NCBI GenBank assembly: GCA_002914845.1
Contig: JXTC01000482.1
Location: 1 to 64,000 of the forward strand
DNA length: 64,000 nt
Origin: Trema orientale
Lineage: Eukaryota; Streptophyta; Magnoliopsida; Rosales; Cannabaceae
Direction: 5' to 3'
How positions within the stretch are numbered: position 1 is the stretch's first letter; each line of letters opens with the position of its first letter. The translations under genes were made by a program, and so were the position numbers. Below the pieces are notes generated by a model, which saw only the letters and a list, made by a program, of their open reading frames with translations, ran no database searches and was not told where the DNA came from. Positions 1-13,196 of this stretch are shown piece after piece.

Positions 1-3000
1 AGGGGTATAATGGTAAATATGCTACCGTCTACAAGCGATAAAAATTTTTAAGTCATGGTAAATAAATCATATACTACCTCTTAGTAGTGGTAAATGAATA
101 ATTTATCAGGGGTATTATAGTAAGTACAAATCATTATTATTAAAAAGAGGATATATTTGTTAATAAAATCAAAAAGGGATATCTACTTAACCATACCCCC
201 AAAAGTGAGGTAATCCTGTACAAAGCCCAAAGAAGAAAGAGTGAGGGGGGGGTAACTAGTGGAAGATCTCAGGGTGGGAAAGAAAATACAAAGTTAAATT
301 GAGGGGTGATTTAGGAATTGTTAGGGGTATAGTAAATAGTAATTAACTTTTACATTAAAATGGAGTTTGGTGGTTTTAGAAAGTATGTGGAGAGAGTAGA
401 CAGTGCCACCTTTTTTAGTTTAGTGCCACCCTTTCTAGTTTATTTCATAATAGTTTATATTATAAAGTTCCAAATTTATCCCTGATTTTTTTTCATCTGG
501 TTGATGTTTGTTAACTGATTGGCTTAGTTTTCACAATTAATTGGTTGAATTTTTTGACTAACTAGTTGAGATTTAAAACTATTGCAGCGGTAATAGGTAT
601 TACATGACACAAAATTGGATCTTAGAAAGTTTCCCCACTTTTTATTTTTAGGAAACATGAGAAAGGTTAATAATTTTTTATATTCTGTTAACTGCCATTT
701 TTAATAAGTAATTCTTTCATTTGGAATTAATTGGTATATCTAGATATACCAGAAAGGTAAATTATGATTCACCCTTTCTAAAAACTAATATATTTAGCAT
801 ACAAACTGAAGCGTAAGGGTAAAAACTAATATACTATACCATTTAGCTTTAAAAAAAAAAAATAGACATTTACTAAAAGAAAGTGTAAAAAAAAGGACAG
901 CCACTCCTTTCAAGGCTCGGAAAATCGAATTTATGGCCCACAGTTTGGCTCAGTTTGGGCTGAATCGTTCTTGTTAGATTATGGGCTTCAATTATTCGGC
1001 CTTCTTGAGAAAATGGCGTGGATAGGACCGACTTGAGCCTACATGACTTTGCGTGCATTTTTTATAAAATGATATTTTTAGGAGTATTAGTGACTTCTTG
1101 ACCAACAAAAAATTATTATTTAGGACTTTTTCATGGTTAAGAAGTTCTTGATTATAAGTTAAAATACAGTCCTAAATAATGTCATTTTTTAAAAAAAATG
1201 CAAAAAAAAAAAAAAAATCATTTTGGCCCAAATTAGCCCTGCGCATATCCATATCCTTTTCTCAAACTTCTTTCAAATTTTATGGGATAGTTAACCAAAT
1301 TTTGGGTTCTTTTATATATACATTCTAAAAGGCAATCTTTTTCATATAGCAATTGAATAAATATGAAGAAATTTATTAGATGATCAATATTTTAAATTTG
1401 ATTAAGTAGATATTCACTTTTTAAATTTTATAGCTAAATGTCCAGGTATATATATTTTTACACTTGTTAGATATATTTATCTACCAATTTGAGTTATTGT
1501 ATTGAAATGTACTAAGTATATAATTTTTTGTACTTGGTATATAAACATATATACTGAATATTTTGTTATAACATTTGATAAAGGGATATTTACTCAAATT
1601 GGACCCAAAATTGGGACATATTTCTATAAACCCCATAAATATGTTTTGAAATATAGTAGTTATCTTGGGCTTTTAATGAAAAGTTTATCATAGTTTCAAA
1701 CCCAAATCAGCTGATGAATAAAGCTCAACGAGCCAGTTAACAAAACTCAACAGTTAAAAGTCAAACTTCAACCCGTCAGTACACAAAACCTCAAACTAAT
1801 CAGTTGAAAAAAAACTCAATTAGCTAATAAACAAACATCAACCAGTTTGAGAAAAACTAAGGGTTGATTTGAAACTTTTGGATAAAAACTGCTATAACGA
1901 ATTTTTAAAATGGGTCTACTTTCCAAAGTACATTATCAAAAGGATCTATTTCACCTAATTTCCTAATAGAATAACAAGAATAAAAACTTATCCTCTCAAA
2001 CTTATCCATATTAAAAAAGAAAAAAACTTTAGAATTTTCCGTCAATTTTATGAGCCTCATTCGAAAAAGATAGGGCTTACTTATGCTATTCTACATACGG
2101 AGTTATTGATATATGTCCTCCTTTTAATCGATATTTTTTTCCCATAATATATATATATTATATATGTTTGACATTTTGTTTATTTTTGTAGTGTTGCAGT
2201 TATGGATGACAATTCGCGTCATTTCCTGTCGATTCATTTATATTGTTCGGATTTCGTATTATCCACGGATTAGCTGTTTAATGAAAATACTATTTATATT
2301 GATATGTCACAAGACTTCTAAATATTATAATTATTCATTTACTAGATTTTTTCCACTTTAGTTTTACTTTATTAAGATAAATTAGCTCATTAGTTTATTA
2401 TTTCTCATTTTATTTACATGAAATTCATTTAAAATATATTATATGAAATAATTGTTGAAGAATTTATAATATATTTTGCTAAAAAAAATTAATTAATCGT
2501 GTTATCATGCCGTGCTCGATTTGCTAGCCTTAGTTGAAGTGTTTAAGTAAGCATGCCTTGCTACGAACTTATGGTTTGTATTTGTAATTTGTTTTAAGCT
2601 ATTTTAGATTTTAATGTTGGAAATAAATGTGCTAAAATATAAGTTTTAAAATTCCAAATACTAAAAAAAGGTATAAGTGTCATGAAGTCTCAATACATAA
2701 CCAGTACAGTTATTCCAAAGTCCCAAAGAGATAATTAATACAAAGTTCTTAATTAAAAAATAATAATAAAAGGGTGTGCTAAAATGTAGATAGGCCTATA
2801 CTATAAATTGGAAAGCACCAGCTAATAGCAAAGAATAAAGTAGTTAAAGAAAAATGGGGAAGATTGCCTTCTTATACCTACATTTTGAGAACAATTAGTT
2901 GTAATACTTTGTTCCATAAATTTTCAACTTTCATACTAGATTACTCTAAATTATGTAATTATGATAATAATAACTCTTTTATCACATACTATAAGTCTTT

Positions 3001-3540
3001 TAACGAAAAAAGTTATGCACAAAACTTATGATTGGACATTATTTAATTCTTGGAGTTGGAGTCTTATTCTTAGCATAATTACTAAACTGCGAGCTTTAGA
3101 TATGACATATTTCCGTTACAAATTTAATAGTTTGTGACGAAAAGGACTATTGCTATGTGAGTTCAAAGTTTAAGAGACTAAAGTAATACAACATGTCTAA
3201 TACAGAGGCTATTGATATAATTAACTCTAGAAATAAATAAATATACATCCCAAAAATAATTGCCCTCTCCACAAAATGGTGTTTAATCAAAATTTTCTTC
3301 TTCTTTTTTTCCAAAAAGTTCATAAATACCCCTTTTCTTTAGCATATTTTTATAAACACCTGTTTGTAATTTTTATTTCACAAATGCCTGTCTTTATACA
3401 TATTTTTAGAGAAATATATATCACACGTATTTTTATACCTGCAATCTTCACTGTAGTATACATTTATGTATAAAAATTATACCTAAAAATTTATACGTTG
3501 AATGTAAATTTTTGGTGTAATGTGTACCGCACACATTTTA
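1..3540. other. AT-rich intergenic DNA, no gene recognised
   Basis: No supported gene. The stretch is AT-rich with many A and T runs. The short open frames inside it show no recognisable domain and no exon signals. A TGACAATTCGCG-type block near 2200 and an ATCATGCCGTGC block near 2505 may be the ends of a decayed hAT-like MITE, but no target duplication was found. Near 1112-1183 two 13-base arms (ATTATTTAGGACT and its complement) form a small fold-back. Confidence 0.5.
2880..3240. repeat. dispersed repeat, member 1 of a local family
   Basis: Shares word order with blocks near 17230-17760 and, more weakly, 59540-59840: 'AGTTTGTGACRAAR', followed by a short gap and 'TATTGYTRT'. It looks like an old non-coding mobile repeat. 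Ends and class cannot be fixed from this window. Confidence 0.35.
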
Positions 3541-3569
3541 CATTTGTAATGTAATTTTTTTTACTCCCC

Positions 3570-3796
3570 TCCAAAAGCCCAACAACATTCGGGTTAACCG
3601 GGTTTGGGTCAAAAAGTGCCAGCTCAACTCTTCCTTTCCCTTCCCATATTCACCGCCAATCGCTTATTCTTATTTTTATTTTATTTTCGTTTATTTAAAA
3701 AAAAAGAAGAAGAAGAAGAAGAAGAAGACGAGAAAGAAACCAAAAACGACGATCTTTGATTAGCCCTAAATCTGAGCTAAGCAATTGAAATCGAAA
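3570..3796 (+). promoter_or_regulatory. promoter and 5' UTR of the L18a-like gene
   Basis: Directly upstream of the chosen ATG are a GAA-repeat tract (about 3706-3728), which is common in plant 5' leaders, an AGCCCA site II-type motif (about 3577) and an AGCCCTAA telo-box-like motif (about 3763). No convincing TATA box was seen. The transcription start is inferred to lie upstream of the GAA tract. Confidence 0.4.
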
Positions 3797-4134
3797 ATGA
3801 GTGAGGAGTCGAAGAGCAGAGGAGGAGGAGGAGGAGGAGGAGGAGGAGGAGGAGGGGTCTCCGCCACCAGCGACCTAGAGAGCCAGTACTACTATGGCAC
3901 CTTCCAAGGCGTCGCCAACGCCTACCCTCCACCGCCTCAGCCCGTCGTCGGTTTTCCTCAGCCGCTTCCGCCTCCTGGTGCCACCGGCCATCCCCGCTAC
4001 CCTCACACCCACTATCCTCCGCCTCATCCTCCTCCTCATCATCATGGATATCAAACCGTCCCTGGTACGCTGTCTTCCTTAATTTTTCTATTTTATTCAT
4101 GGGATTCTTTTTTCTTCTTAGATTGGCTGAATAT

Positions 4135-4172
<38 letters not shown>

Positions 4173-7100
4173 GTGTGTATGTATTTATATATTTATTGGA
4201 GTAAGTATTTTGGATTTGACCTTTTTTTGTGTTGACCGTTTTTGGATTAGGGGTTGTTTGCTTTTTGTTTATTAAGTGATTGATTATTAAATGATTAATA
4301 TCAGAAAATAGAATAATCAAGTAGAATGATTAAATGATTAATTAGAATAGAGATGATTAGAATGAATTATTAAATGTTTATAAGAATATATAGATTTTCT
4401 TAGTTAGAACGATCATTCATTCTTTGTGCTCTGATCACAGCTGAAATTGCATTTTAGTTATTTTTGTTTCGCGACATTTTTTATTTTTATTTTTGTTTTG
4501 AATAGTGGAGTGAAGAGTTAAGATGTGGTTTGAGGAAATAACTAACGTTATTTGACTTCTGTAAATGAGGAACATAAAATAAAATGTTGCTAGTAATCAT
4601 TTGTTCCTATTACGATCGAAATGTTCGTTTTCATATAATGGGGAGAGATTGACATCTTTCTTATGTGCTAGAAAAACTTGGTCTATTAGGAATGTAGGAT
4701 TTATGTTTGTTTCATTCGACTCAGATCTACATATCTGATGTCTCTTTTATGTTTTTGATACAGATAATTGGATCTATCTATGTTGTGATTCAATCATCCC
4801 GAATACGAAATGTGTGTGTTTTTGTAGCGTAGGCTTTATTATTAACTGGAAAGCAAGTTTCTTTAGGAGGGCACATGTGCATTGTGTTAGGATGCTTTTG
4901 CTTCTGATGACATAATTTTAGCTTTATGTTGCCAAAATAATTAATGAGTGCCAGAATTTAACACAATAACACATAGTGATTCACTGCCACAGCAATTATA
5001 AAAATCTGATGTTACTGTCACTAATGTTAAAGTCCATCTCATTATTTTGTTTGTTAAGGTTATGCTGTTGTTGAGGGACATCCTGTAAGATTGCATCGCC
5101 TTCCTTGCTGTGGCCTTGGCCTTGGCTGGTTCTTGTAAGTTTGTTCAGACTGATATTTTCTTCTTACTAGTCTATCGTTATCAATTTGTTTATCTGTATC
5201 TGGGAGCAGTATTATTTAGGGTTTTGGCATGAACGCGACCTGAATTAATCGTGTATTGGCTATTTGGTACATTAATTAAAAATTTTGGTAAATTAAGTCC
5301 TTAATTTTGCAAAAATGTTGCAATTGGCCCCAAATTAGTAACATACGTCAAATACTTCCAAAATGTATCAGGTGCAGCCCATGTGCCTCGTTTTATGGGG
5401 TAAGTTTTGGTATCATCTAAGCATAGGGAAAATATATAATGCTTGCTTGAGGAAGCACCTTCCTGGCTAAATTGGGGCTTAGGGTTCATAAAAGATGGGC
5501 TTAAGGTCAGGAAAATTGGGGATATTAGACCTAATAGAACATGAAAAACCATAAATGAAGAACATTGATATTTTACTTTTGAAAAAAAAATTGACCTTTA
5601 TTTCTAAAGATTACTTGGCTACCAACAATTTTGATAAAACTGATCATAACATAAAAAATATGAAAACAAAAATCTTTCTTTTTTCTTATTCTTAAAAGCA
5701 TTATAGAAAAAGAACAACGAGTTGAAAAAAGAACAAATAAAATGAAAATCCAAGACAAAGTAACAAATCTTGTAATTCAAAATCAATGTTCAGATGTTCT
5801 TTGATCATCCAGCTGCCATCATAATTAAGAAGATCCTTCAATAATTTTTCATCCAAATCTCAAACTCTTTAGCGCCACTCTCTCACCCAAATTGATAGTT
5901 CACACCATGAAAGAAGAAGAAGAAGAAGCCCAGAGACTTGGTTATGGTGCTGAAACTCAACCTGGTTAGTGCTGGAACTCGTTACGGAAGTCGTAAGCGC
6001 CGGCCACCTCTTTCATCGTCTTGAATGTTCCAAGCCAGATCCATCTCTCTCGCCCATTTTGAGACTACTCTAAAGGCTCTCAGTTTAAAATCCCAGATGT
6101 CTTCTCCTTTGAATCCCTAAAACCTATAGGATTCTTTTGGGATCTGATATGAGAATAAAGGCTTTTTTTCTAATTTTAATTTTTATGTTTATTTTGGGGA
6201 AAATGAAGTTTGAAATTCCAGAATTGTCCCCACAAAATGAGGCATGTGGGCCGCACCTAATGCATTATGTGAAGTATTTGACGTTTGTTACTAATTTGGA
6301 GCCAATGCAACGTTTTTCAAAAATTAAGCACTTAATTGCCAAAATTTTTAATTCAAATACGAGATTGCGAATACACGACTAATTCAGGGGGCATTCATGC
6401 CAAAAACCCTATTATTTATTATTGTTTTAGTGCTTGATGCTGTATAAGAGTAATTTATATGGGTCTTCTTGATACATATCTTTGGTATGTATATTAGAAT
6501 GCAGATATACTCCAAAGTAACCTTTGGCCTTGGTGTTATCGTACTCTACACCACCTGAAATTAATACAAAATGCAATGAAATTCTTTTTGCATAATTATT
6601 GAAAGATTTATTGTTTCCTAAAATTGCGTTCTTTTGTTGCTTTTTTATTTTCTGACAGACAATATTTCTTTTTGAATGAACTATTTCGTAGTGTTTTAGA
6701 ATGCATAGTAACACTTCATTATTTAGTTAAAATATTTGAAGTATATGTCCTGTAGTGGCTTTTCAACCTAATGGTAGTCTTTGAAAACTAATACCATGAC
6801 ATCTTAACTTCAATTATTTAGCTAAAACAAATTGGAATATGTGCATGGAGATAAATTGAATCTTTTTTGACTTGGAGGAATCTTGTTTCCAATGCTGCAT
6901 TTGTACCCAGAAGAATTCTTTAACATCTGTCGTAGTTGTTAAATTGTATGTCGTTTTTCAGTGCTTTCCGTATTATATTATTCAATATGTCATCCAGTTC
7001 CTGGCTGTAACTTGTGTTTTCCCTTTTTCTTTGGAAAAGGTTTTTAATTGGTTTCTTCCTTGGTGGAATTCCTTGGTATGTTGGAGCTATTATTCTACTT

Positions 7101-8416
7101 TGTGTACGAGTTGACTACAGAGAGAAACCTGGATATGTTGCCTGCACAATAGCTGTAAGTATCCACTTACAACAATTTAATTTTGAACTTGCTTAAGGAT
7201 GCTATTTTGTTATTATTTTTTTACCGTGTAACTTAATTATCACTTATCAGAAACTTCAGCAGATTGTTATAGTGGTATTATTAACTTTATTTGTGACAAC
7301 TTTTCAATTTTCATCTTTAGTTTGGTAATTTCTGCATGTTTTTCTAACTTAGAACCAACAACACAAGGTGGCAGTAAGCAGATACTATTGCCTTTGTATA
7401 ATTCATACACTTATAGAGGATTCACGAGGAAGCTAGCTCTTTGACCTTGATCTTTTCGTTTGGGAGATGTTATAATTTAGTTAATTGTGATGCCCATTTA
7501 TGGATTTTTAAGTTTTTATGCAGTCATTACTTAGAAATAATGCTCATTTACATTTTACTCGCATCCTATGAATTAGTACACAAGCTTCACGGCTTGTTCT
7601 AAGTTGTTCCATTACTTTATGGGGTGAATTTGTTTTTGTGTAATGGCCTTCTATAAACCATATCTCGTTTTAATTTGTCTCAAACTATTATGACCATGAA
7701 AGATACAAAGGCCTTAAGAAGCCTTTCTGCATTAGAAGACGGATTACTGTTAGCCACTACCTGGAGAAAAATAAAAAATATAGGGAAAAAAAAGAAGAGA
7801 AAACCCCTTGTGGCTGCCCATTACTTACGCACTAATGGTTAAATGGGGAGTTGTTATGTGCAAAGAACATCAATGTATGAGTGTTTTATTATTTGCAAGT
7901 GCTTACATAGTGATATGTATGCTTCAGTTGATTCTTACCATCAACTTACCATCAAGGTTGGTTTTTTCTATCATGATTGAGAACTTCATGTCGGGTTGTG
8001 CATAATTATGATCAATGTCTTCATGGTTGATAGTTGATTGTGTAAATCTAGTTGGACATATCGTAAGTATGACCCTTCAAGTGGTGACTAATACCCTGTT
8101 ATTGCTGGAATAGTATTGATTTTGATGTGTACGCTACTACAGATTCTTTTGTCTTGAACTTGAAGCCACTGTTTGGGATTTTTTTTTTCCCTTTTCCGGT
8201 TTACCTTTTAGGCATTCCAAATTGAACTGCTTTTTGATGTTTCCTTTCTTTTACCTTATCCTTTATGGAAATTGAATTTATTTCTTTTGTCTTGTTGCTT
8301 GGACATGAGCATTAATGTGTTGTTTATGCTCTCATTCAATTTCTGTTCTTTTCCAGTCCATTCTAGCCCTGATTGCTGTAACTCTTGGCATAACGAAGGG
8401 AACTCATGCTTGGTGA
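3797..8416 (+). CDS. 60S ribosomal protein L18a-like membrane protein, four exons
   Basis: Exons 3797-4064, 5059-5134, 7040-7154 and 8357-8416 join in phase to give 172 aa; all three introns are GT-AG. The start is the ATG at 3797 (MSEESKSR). Residues 1-90 are low-complexity: a run of 12 glycines coded by a GGA repeat, then a Tyr/Pro/His-rich stretch. The conserved part follows (YAVVEGHPVRLHRLPCCGLG), then a hydrophobic segment at about 111-137, the loop RVDYREKPGY, and a second hydrophobic segment at about 148-166, ending THAW. Despite the family name it has none of the ribosomal L18a fold; two membrane helices are predicted, and its function is unknown to me. Intron 2 carries a Mutator-like element. 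The true RPL18A gene lies 5 kb downstream on the same strand. Confidence 0.93.
4133..4190. repeat. (TA)n(TG)n microsatellite in intron 1
   Basis: Compound dinucleotide repeat in intron 1 of the L18a-like gene, about 70 bases after the donor site. Likely polymorphic in length. Confidence 0.8.
5219..6409. mobile_element. Mutator-like element with long TIRs (putative Pack-MULE)
   Basis: A 1191-bp element in intron 2 of the L18a-like gene. The ends start GGGTTTTGGCATGAA and finish TTCATGCCAAAAACCC. The inverted similarity runs about 200 bp inward from both ends (shared words include AAATTAGTAACA, CGTCAAATACTTC and GTGCSGCCCA). It is flanked by a perfect 9-bp target duplication, TATTATTTA, at 5210-5218 and 6410-6418. 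Long TIRs plus a 9-bp duplication are the hallmark of Mutator-like elements. No transposase was seen, so it is non-autonomous. The centre (about 5900-6120) is less AT-rich than the arms and contains AP2/ERF-like coding remains. Confidence 0.9.
5980..6077 (-). pseudogene. AP2/ERF-domain gene fragment captured inside the MULE
   Basis: Read on the minus strand, about 6064-6047 gives KWARE-like residues and 6041-5984 gives IWLGTFKTMKEVAGAYDF. This matches the AP2/ERF DNA-binding domain core (KWAAEIRDP..RVWLGTFXTAEEAARAYD). The two pieces are in different frames, and the residues usually between them (IRDP and after) are missing, so there is a small deletion or frameshift. The frame closes soon after. 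This is a non-functional gene scrap, and its donor gene is not in the window. The identification rests on about 25 residues, so it is moderate. Confidence 0.6.
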
Positions 8417-9611
8417 GGTCAAGAACTCAAGATTAGTGGTGAAGAACATTGTATATTTTTCCCCTGTACACAAACATCGGTTCGTTCTTATTAACTGTCG
8501 AGGTTGTTTGGTTTTAACCTGTACCTATTTGCGAGTTTGTGTCCATATATCTGGTCGTAACATGGTCTTCTCCTAAAGTGCTAGCAATGCTTTTAAGATC
8601 AATAGAGTACCAATGGTTGGAAACAGGAAAAGACGGAAGAAACTTACAAGGATGAAGCAATTTTATCTTATAATCTCCTAAAATTTTACTCACAGATTAC
8701 TTGTAGTTAATTCAAATTTGCTATATTCCTGTGTATGCATGTACATAAGAAAAACGTATTGCTATATTCCTATATCTCTATATATAGAAGAGAGAATAAG
8801 CTGCTGGAGTCCCTCCTTGCTTATTTTCTTTTATTATTACGTATGGGAATGAGGCACGGAGTGATAGTATTAAAATACAGCCAGCTATTGCTTTTCGGTA
8901 CACGTGTCTAGGGATTGGAAGGTGTTGCCGATTTAATGTGTGTAAAATTTTGTATCCTTATCTGTTAGCCAAGTCGGTTTTTTTTTTAATAATCTTTATT
9001 TCTTCTTAATATTTTTGTTTTCTTTTAACGTTGGCATATAATGATTTGTCAAAATATACACATGCTGTTTTTCTGTGTACACCACAACAGGCACGTGCCT
9101 TAGTACGTGATCAATTAACTAGTATATATTTTATATATATATATATATATATATGCATATACATAAGAAAAACGTTCAAGGTATTTGTGATGCCTAGCCC
9201 AGACATTATTACACATGTAGATAAATATCTAGAAGCAATAATTTTATTGATGTCGTAACATTTGATGTATGAATTTTTTCGCTTCCACTTATTAATTATC
9301 AGCTAAGTTAAATCATTCAAGTTATAAATCTTATATAACATTGTCATGACTCATGATATTTAGCATTTTTGGCAAACTAATATAGAGGGTGGTCATATTT
9401 TATTACTGTGTGTTGAAATACTTAGCACCGCAAGTGTGTTAGCTTTGCTGTATACACAAATGTACAAATGTTTTATCTGCTGCGCAGATGTATGAAGATT
9501 TAATATTAGTTTTAATATTAGTTTTGTAGGTGAAAATGGTAAACGAACAACAAAAATGTCCAGTAAAAAGGATGGAAGTGCTCGGTATAATTTCATAGCG
9601 AACTAGTACTG
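8417..9611. other. 3' flank of the L18a-like gene; no further gene
   Basis: The 3' UTR of the L18a-like gene, then AT-rich intergenic DNA with a (TA)n run at about 9131-9154. The motif ACATAAGAAAAACGT occurs near 8742 and again near 9161, which hints at an old local duplication. Nothing coding was recognised. Confidence 0.5.
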
Positions 9612-9614
9612 TTA

Positions 9615-10287
9615 GGCCACGTTTGGAATGCATGATAAAGATGGGATTGGATTGGATTAAATTAATCCCATGTTTGGTGCATGCATATGAAATGGATTGG
9701 ATTGGATTAAAATAATCCACTCCAAAAATAGTCCCCTTAGAAGGGGATATTCTTATCCTCTTGAGAATTTGGGATTAGGAGAGATTATGAATTTGATTAA
9801 AAATAATAAAATGTTTTTGAAGAAGTAATAAACGATACTTTTGAAATAACTTTTAAAAGTGGTAAAACTATAAATGGTATTTTTAAAATATTTTTTATAA
9901 ATGGTATTTTTGCAAATAATTTTACAAAAAATGTCATTTTCCAAAAATAAGTTTTAAATGTGGTATTTTTCAAAATATTTTTTTTAAAAATGGTATTTTT
10001 CAAAATATTTTTTGTAAATAATTTTTTAAAAATGATATTTTTACAAAATTGATTTCTAAAAATAGTATTTTTCTAAATTAATTTTTAAAAGTGGTATTTT
10101 CTAAATAATCAAACCTCAAAATTTATAATTTACCTAAAACTATGAAACACAACTGTCCTAACAAAAAGTAGCACACCAAACATGGGATAGGATTAGACTA
10201 TAATTCTATCTTATCCTATCCTATCCAATCCAATCCAATCATTTACAATAGTCCAATCCTATCCTATCCTGCATACCAAACGAAGCC
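9615..10287. mobile_element. Tourist-like (PIF/Harbinger-type) TIR element
   Basis: A 673-bp element starting GGCCACGTTTGGAATGCA and ending TGCATACCAAACGAAGCC, with TTA on both sides (9612-9614 and 10288-10290), the target duplication of PIF/Harbinger elements. GGATTGGATTGG-type inner repeats occur in opposite orientation at the two ends. The interior (about 9790-10120) is a degenerate array of ~30-60-bp units built on 'AAATGGTATTTTT'. It carries no transposase, so it is non-autonomous. Confidence 0.75.
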
Positions 10288-10290
10288 TTA

Positions 10291-13190
10291 TGGAATGGAG
10301 GCTCATTTCTTTGTCTTACTTTATTTTTCATAGGAAAAGAAAATCTTAAAAAGGTTTCTAATACTAAACTTGCAAAAGAAGAATTATAAAGTAATTTGAG
10401 AGGAGACCATTTGTAATGTTTCCTCTTTTAAAATGAAATATATTTTATAATTAACTGTAGGAACAAGAGAAGAAAGGTGTAAAAATTGGAACTCTAGAAA
10501 CTATTTACTTAAGGAAAAAAAAAAAAAAGAAAAACACTAGAAACTAAGGAGGCGTCGGGGATAGAATTTGGGTCTTTTTCTTTTGGTTTTTGTTTTTATT
10601 TTTTGTTTATTTTTTTTTTTCAAAAATGACTAAAATAAAGGACTAATTAGTCAAACTGTTGAGAAAGCCAGGTTAAAGATATAATTTTTATTGTTCATAA
10701 CGCCATTATGCCTTCTTTTTTTTTTTTCCCTAAGGTTAAAGATTTAACCCTATTTCACAAAGCTTTTATCTTTTTGTTCGATTAGTTCTCTTCTATGTTC
10801 TTTAATGATAAATACTTATTACTTCTCAAGATAATTGAATTGAATTTTCCCTCATCACTAATATCATGTATTTTTTTAAAAAAAATTTATAGTTAGGAAT
10901 TTGATTGATTAATCTTGGCTTGGCTTGGTTATTTAAAGTTTGTTGTGGTTTTCTTTATTCTTTATGGTCTTAATCTTTATTATTGAATTTGACACATAAT
11001 ACAAAGAAGAATTTAGACAAGATTTATTTGTTTTGCACCTAATTGTGTATCCATGAGTTCACATAAATATATTTCTAGTTGTCATACCAATTATGAGAAT
11101 TAGCTAATAATTAAAGAATTATTAAATTAAATAGTTGTGGATTCTAAAATATCGGTAATCTCATTTTCTTGAATTTCTGGTTTTCACTTTTGCGTTGATT
11201 TAATTTTGCTTCTATGACGTCAGTTTTTTTCTACACAACTTTATTTATTCAATTCATTTTTCGACTATGTTAGATTTATTTAGGTTATATTAGACCTTTT
11301 ACATTTTAGCAGTTTTATGGGTTTGACCTTGTTGCTTAAAATTTTGCATTCCAATAGACACATGCGCTTGCGAATACATTAAAATTTCCACAATACATTA
11401 TGTTTACGCTCCTTAGAAATTAGTTACTACCTACCTAAATAAGAAGGGAAAAAAAAAGGCTTTTAAAAGAAAAATCGATTTTTTAAAGCCGTTAAATTAG
11501 ATTTCTCCTTATTTTTTCATGTATTGATACATGTCTGAGTATCTCAATTAGTATACTTTCTATATGAAACTTATTTATTGTGTGTTCACAAAATTAGTTG
11601 ATATTCGGATGTTCATCGGTTGAAAATCCGATATTTTTTGGTCATATCCCAACTAATTCAACGTTAAGTCAGTTTTGAGATTGGTTATTCAATTCAATCT
11701 AATCCAATCTAATCTTTGTACATTATTCAATCCGATCTAATCCAATTAGTAAATGGACTTGTTTGCTTTTGGTAATCGTTTCCTTTTTATTTTTATTTTG
11801 GGATTATTTATTTTTTGTTTTCTTTTAATATTGAAATATATAACCAATTTTTTTTTATCAAAAAAAGGAAATATATAACCAAATTCTTTAGGCTTTATTT
11901 TAAGGATTTTTAGCCAAATGATCAAATTTTAGATCATAATTTGTGAAATGTTTGAACAGTATTAAAAATTGGCCGAATTTTGAAACTTATTAAAAATGAC
12001 CGTTTTTCATATTTAGTATATCAAAATATATTGATTTATTTTTTTAAAAAATTAATTTACTTTTTCAAAAACGGATTTACTTAATAAAAAATAGATCAAC
12101 AAAAAAAGGTCATTTATCAAAATAAAATTATAAAACGGTCATTTATTAAATAGGTGTTAATAGATGCCTTTTTAAAATTGATCGGAAGAAAGGCCATTTC
12201 TTATAAGTACTCTTTTTTAATTTTTAATCAAAAAAGAAAAGTTATGAAAATAGACTAACTATCAATATTGAACTTCCTAATTCTACTAACATACAACAAA
12301 TACAATAAACAGCATAATACAATTTTACCAAAATTAAAAACTTACTTTTAAGGATATAAATAGAGAATATAAAAATACAATTATATACTGCAATAATAAT
12401 ATAAATTGTATGATCATACATAATTGGATTGGTTCAGTTTTAATTAAATTGTTAAACATGCAATTCACTGAACCTATTCAATTAGTTTTCAAAATTATTA
12501 GTCTAATCTAATCTAATTTTAGTTGGATATCCAATCCTCCGTAGTTGGTTGGATTGGATTAGTCGGTTTGATTGGACTGATTTAGATTCTGAACGCTCTT
12601 AAATATACCTATTCTCTTAATTGATATCCAAATATATTTATTAAATTGGTTTTACACCAAGATTTCTACGAATGGCCTGACGATGATAGGAAGGTATCAT
12701 CCATAAATTTTATCATAACTAACTCTTAATGTCATGCTACTTATCTAACTTTATCTGTGCCTGATTAAAATGTCTAAATCTTATTTCATATGAACCATGA
12801 TAACTCAAATCTTCTTTAGCAACCTTCTCCATGAATCTTCTCCAATTCCTTGCGATCGGAGTAAGAGGAGGGGAGCCGTTGTCACCAAATCTAGTCTGTT
12901 CAACTTTTCATTTGATTTGTCGACCTTGGTTGAAATAGTTCAACCACGAATCGAGTTATGTTCAACCTAGAACTTGAAAATCTTCGACAGTGGTCGCATT
13001 TTTACTAGCTAATGGCAATTTCAGACTTCACATTTTTTCACTTGAAAAAAAGATTTGTGTTTGAAAATGAGTTATAATTTGTATCATATTTCACTATGAA
13101 CCATTAGAAGATTAAAAAAGGTACAATGTTTAAAACAAGTGTTAAAAAGAGACAACCCTCTCAAAATTCTCAGGAAAAGTGAACGCAATC
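10291..13190. other. AT-rich intergenic DNA with decayed repeats
   Basis: No gene recognised. AATCTAATCCAATC-type words near 11690-11750 and TTGGATTGGATTAG-type words near 12545 are in opposite orientation and may be the ends of a decayed TIR element of about 1 kb, but no target duplication could be fixed. Confidence 0.4.
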
Positions 13191-13196
13191 AAGCCG

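Noticed and set aside
11580-12600. Possible ~1-kb TIR element with AATCCAATC words
   Set aside because: Opposed words exist but no clear ends or target duplication; chance in repetitive AT-rich DNA is possible.
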